Assembly (NCBI GenBank): GCA_009697495.1 | Contig: SHUN01000140.1 | Span: forward strand, 1 to 7,293 | Direction of reading: 5' to 3' | Source of the DNA: Bryobacterales bacterium | GTDB lineage: Bacteria > Acidobacteriota > Terriglobia > Bryobacterales > Bryobacteraceae | DNA: 7,293 nt | Shown: piece after piece, positions 5,451-7,293 of the stretch | Numbering within the stretch: position 1 is the stretch's first letter | Layout of the letters: each line of letters begins with the position of its first letter | Translations under genes and position numbers: made by a program | Notes under the pieces: model-generated | The model's input: only the letters and a program-made list of their open reading frames with translations | Databases searched by the model: none | Told to the model about the DNA's origin: nothing

Positions 5451-6866
5451 TCATTCTCCCACACGGTGTACCAGCATCAAGTTGGTCGTCCCGGAGCGCC
5501 ACATTGGCTGCCCAGCCACCAGGATCACCGTGTCGCGCGCCTTGCACAGCCCGCGCTCCAAAAGCGTCCGGTCCATCATCGCCACCATCTGATCTGTCGA
5601 TGTTTCCGACGGCGTCACCACCGGATGGATCCCGTAAACTAACGCCAACTGCCGCGCCACGGATTCTTTCAACGTGAACGCATAAATCGGCACCGGCGGC
5701 CGGTACTGCGCCACCAGCCGCGCGGTCGCTCCCGAGGTCGTGAAAACCACGATCGCCGTCACATTCGCCGACCGCGCCGAATGATACGACGCATCGGCGA
5801 GGATTTCGGCAATTGACGGATTCGACCGCTCCGGCGGCCGCTGATAACCGCGAGGCCGCATCGCCACTTCCGCCTCCGCCGCGATCCGCGCCATCATCTT
5901 CACACTCTCCACCGGATAGGCCCCCGCCGACGTCTCCGCCGACAGCATCACGGCGTCCGTTCCGTCGTAAATCGCATTGGCAACATCGGAAACTTCGGCC
6001 CGCGTCGGCACCGCGTTTTCAATCATCGATTCCAACATCTGCGTCGCGGTGATCACGAACTTCCCGCTGTGCCGCGCCTTCTCAATCACCGATTTCTGAA
6101 TGAATGGCACCTTCTCGCAAGGCAGTTCCACGCCCAGATCCCCGCGCGCAACCATCACGCCGTCGGACTCCTGCACAATTTCGTTTATGTTCTGCCACGC
6201 CTCCGGCTTCTCAATCTTCGCAATCACCGGAATCGCGAATTCACGCTCCTCCATGAACAGCCGCAGCCGGATGATATCGGACGCCTTCCGCACGAACGAA
6301 AGCGCCACATAGTCGATGCCTTCGTTCAACCCGAACTGCAAGTCGGCCATGTCTTTCTTCGTCAGTGAAGGCGTTGAAACATTCACCCCCGGCAGGTTGA
6401 TCCCTTTCCGGTTGCCAATCGTCCCGCCCGCCACCACTTCCGTCTGTATCGCCACGCCGTCAGTGGAAAGAACTCGCAGTTCCACGGCCCCGTCGGCTAA
6501 CAGAACGCGGTCCCCCGCCGTCACGTCGCGCGCCAGATTGGCGTACACCGTCGACGCCCTCCGCGCATTGCCCAGCGTTTCCACCGTGCTGATCTCAAAA
6601 GGATCTCCCGCGCGCAGTTCCGCCGTCCCGCCTTCGAACATCCCCAGGCGAATCTTAGGACCTTGCAGATCCAATAACAACCCGGCCAGCGAGCCTGCTT
6701 CCTGGCAAACCTCCCGCACCAGCCGAATGCGGGCGCTGTGTTCTTCGTGGACGCCATGCGACATGTTCATCCGGAATACATTGACGCCGGCAGCCAACAG
6801 CTTCGCGATTATCTCGCGCGTATTCGACGCCGGTCCAAGTGTCGCTACGATTTTTGTTGTTCTCAC
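5451..6866 (-). CDS. pyk: pyruvate kinase
   Basis: A 471-residue cytoplasmic enzyme that converts phosphoenolpyruvate and ADP to pyruvate and ATP at the end of glycolysis. It begins RTTKIVATLGPAS, has the substrate-binding FRMNMSHG (R32, N34, S36), a lid domain from about 70 to 170, the active-site signature IAKIEKPE with K217 and metal ligand E219, RGDLGVE (D243), and ITATQMLESM (T275). These are followed by PTRAEVSDVANAIYDGTDAVMLSAET. The C-terminal regulatory domain (from about 355) is complete. The segment DLQGPKIRLG (66-75) carries Leu, Gln, Lys and Leu where potassium-dependent enzymes have Thr, Lys, Glu and Thr, so potassium independence is predicted. The start is GTG at 6866; an in-frame TAG 9 nt upstream rules out a longer ATG start. 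It heads the exosortase-epsI cluster. Confidence 0.97.
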   Translation of the reverse strand: MRTTKIVATLGPASNTREIIAKLLAAGVNVFRMNMSHGVHEEHSARIRLVREVCQEAGSLAGLLLDLQGPKIRLGMFEGGTAELRAGDPFEISTVETLGNARRASTVYANLARDVTAGDRVLLADGAVELRVLSTDGVAIQTEVVAGGTIGNRKGINLPGVNVSTPSLTKKDMADLQFGLNEGIDYVALSFVRKASDIIRLRLFMEEREFAIPVIAKIEKPEAWQNINEIVQESDGVMVARGDLGVELPCEKVPFIQKSVIEKARHSGKFVITATQMLESMIENAVPTRAEVSDVANAIYDGTDAVMLSAETSAGAYPVESVKMMARIAAEAEVAMRPRGYQRPPERSNPSIAEILADASYHSARSANVTAIVVFTTSGATARLVAQYRPPVPIYAFTLKESVARQLALVYGIHPVVTPSETSTDQMVAMMDRTLLERGLCKARDTVILVAGQPMWRSGTTNLMLVHRVGE

Positions 6867-6894
6867 GCTAATCTAAATAGACCTCTCACCCATC
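6867..6894. promoter_or_regulatory. 28-bp divergent region between pyk and uppP
   Basis: Start codons of pyk (GTG, 6866, -) and uppP (ATG, 6895, +) are 28 nt apart. The spacer has an AT-rich core, CTAATCTAAATAG (6868-6880), that could hold -10 elements for both directions, for example TAGATT (6875-6870) on the minus strand, but no consensus -35. For pyk the nearest purine run, GAGAGG (rc of 6882-6887), lies too far upstream (15 nt) to be a good Shine-Dalgarno site. For uppP none is seen. Confidence 0.4.
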
Positions 6895-7293
6895 ATGCCA
6901 TTAGTCCAAGTCCTCGTCCTCGCCATCATTCAGGGAATCACCGAGTTTCTGCCAATCTCCAGTTCCGCTCATCTCGCGCTCACTCCTTGGCTCTTCGGCT
7001 GGAAAGACCAAGGTCTTGAATTCGATATCGCGCTTCACTTCGGAACACTGTTTTCCGTGCTGATCTATTTTTTCCGCGATTGGCTGCGCATCCTGGCCAA
7101 TGGCATCGGCTTCCCCAACCTCGCCATTCTCGGCCCCGACCCGTCGCTCGACCGCAACCCCCGCATGCTCTGGTACCTGATCGCCGCCACCATCCCCGCC
7201 GGCGTCGCCGGATTGCTATTCAAGGACACCGTCGAATCCACTCTACGCTCGCCCTACGTCATGGGAACCATGCTCATCAGTGTCGGCCTCGTC
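6895..7293 (+). CDS. uppP: undecaprenyl-diphosphatase UppP/BacA (5' part)
   Basis: The frame from the ATG at 6895 stays open to the right edge, giving 133 residues, about half of the usual 260-290. It starts MPLVQVLVLAIIQGITEFLP and has the family's Q/ExxxE motif (Q13 and E17) followed by the PISSSAH segment (S23, H26), then FDIALHFGT with H48. Hydrophobic helices at about 3-20, 45-60, 92-108 and 122 onward fit the polytopic inner-membrane fold. UppP dephosphorylates undecaprenyl pyrophosphate to regenerate the lipid carrier used for peptidoglycan and surface polysaccharides, and extra copies give bacitracin resistance. The gene diverges from pyk, so it is not in the exosortase operon, but it may share a control region with it. 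No Shine-Dalgarno site is evident. Confidence 0.93.
   Translation, partial: MPLVQVLVLAIIQGITEFLPISSSAHLALTPWLFGWKDQGLEFDIALHFGTLFSVLIYFFRDWLRILANGIGFPNLAILGPDPSLDRNPRMLWYLIAATIPAGVAGLLFKDTVESTLRSPYVMGTMLISVGLV

Noticed and set aside
6316..6876. A 186-codon plus-strand open frame antisense to pyruvate kinase
   Set aside because: Low-complexity Ser/Arg/Pro composition typical of the reverse strand of a GC-rich gene; pyruvate kinase is beyond doubt on the other strand.
1..7293. CRISPR array, tRNA, rRNA or insertion sequence
   Set aside because: No regularly spaced direct repeats, no tRNA- or rRNA-like stretches and no transposase frame with terminal repeats were found on reading either strand.

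Overview
The window looks like the chromosome of a Gram-negative, exosortase-bearing bacterium. I think an acidobacterium of the Solibacter/Bryobacter type is most likely. The reasons are the moderately high GC content with C/G-ending codons, a PEP-CTERM protein with its exosortase, two enzymes with twin-arginine (Tat) leaders, and a divergent pyk/uppP pair. This placement is inference; no rRNA or marker gene is present to confirm it.

Layout. Positions 3-116 (+) hold the tail of an unidentified gene. Positions 371-970 (-) encode a small secreted PEP-CTERM protein with a good ribosome binding site. From about 983 to 1685 there is no intact gene. This stretch holds a possible control region for the PEP-CTERM gene and, at 1461-1694 (+), decayed coding sequence that includes a recognisable N-terminus of a major facilitator superfamily (MFS) transporter. 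Then come two Tat-leader enzymes transcribed divergently: a class V PLP enzyme (1686-2888, -) and an aldo/keto reductase (2921-3892, +), with start codons only 32 bp apart. The reductase stop overlaps, tail to tail, the stop of a three-gene minus-strand cluster: pyruvate kinase (5451-6866), exosortase (4554-5444) and an EpsI-family protein (3889-4548), with gaps of 6 and 5 nt. Divergent from pyruvate kinase, 28 bp away, begins uppP (6895, +), which runs off the right edge.

How the genes fit together. Exosortase and EpsI form the known module that sorts PEP-CTERM proteins to the cell surface and usually accompanies exopolysaccharide production. The protein at 371-970 is a plausible client of it. 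UppP regenerates undecaprenyl phosphate, the lipid carrier for peptidoglycan and exopolysaccharide. Pyruvate kinase is a housekeeping enzyme of glycolysis placed at the head of the exosortase operon. The Tat enzyme pair is probably an unrelated periplasmic or envelope function.

I see no wholly new system. The points most worth a second look are the Tat-leader PLP enzyme/reductase pair, the pyk-exosortase-epsI operon, the very short divergent spacers without clear ribosome binding sites, and the MFS pseudogene.
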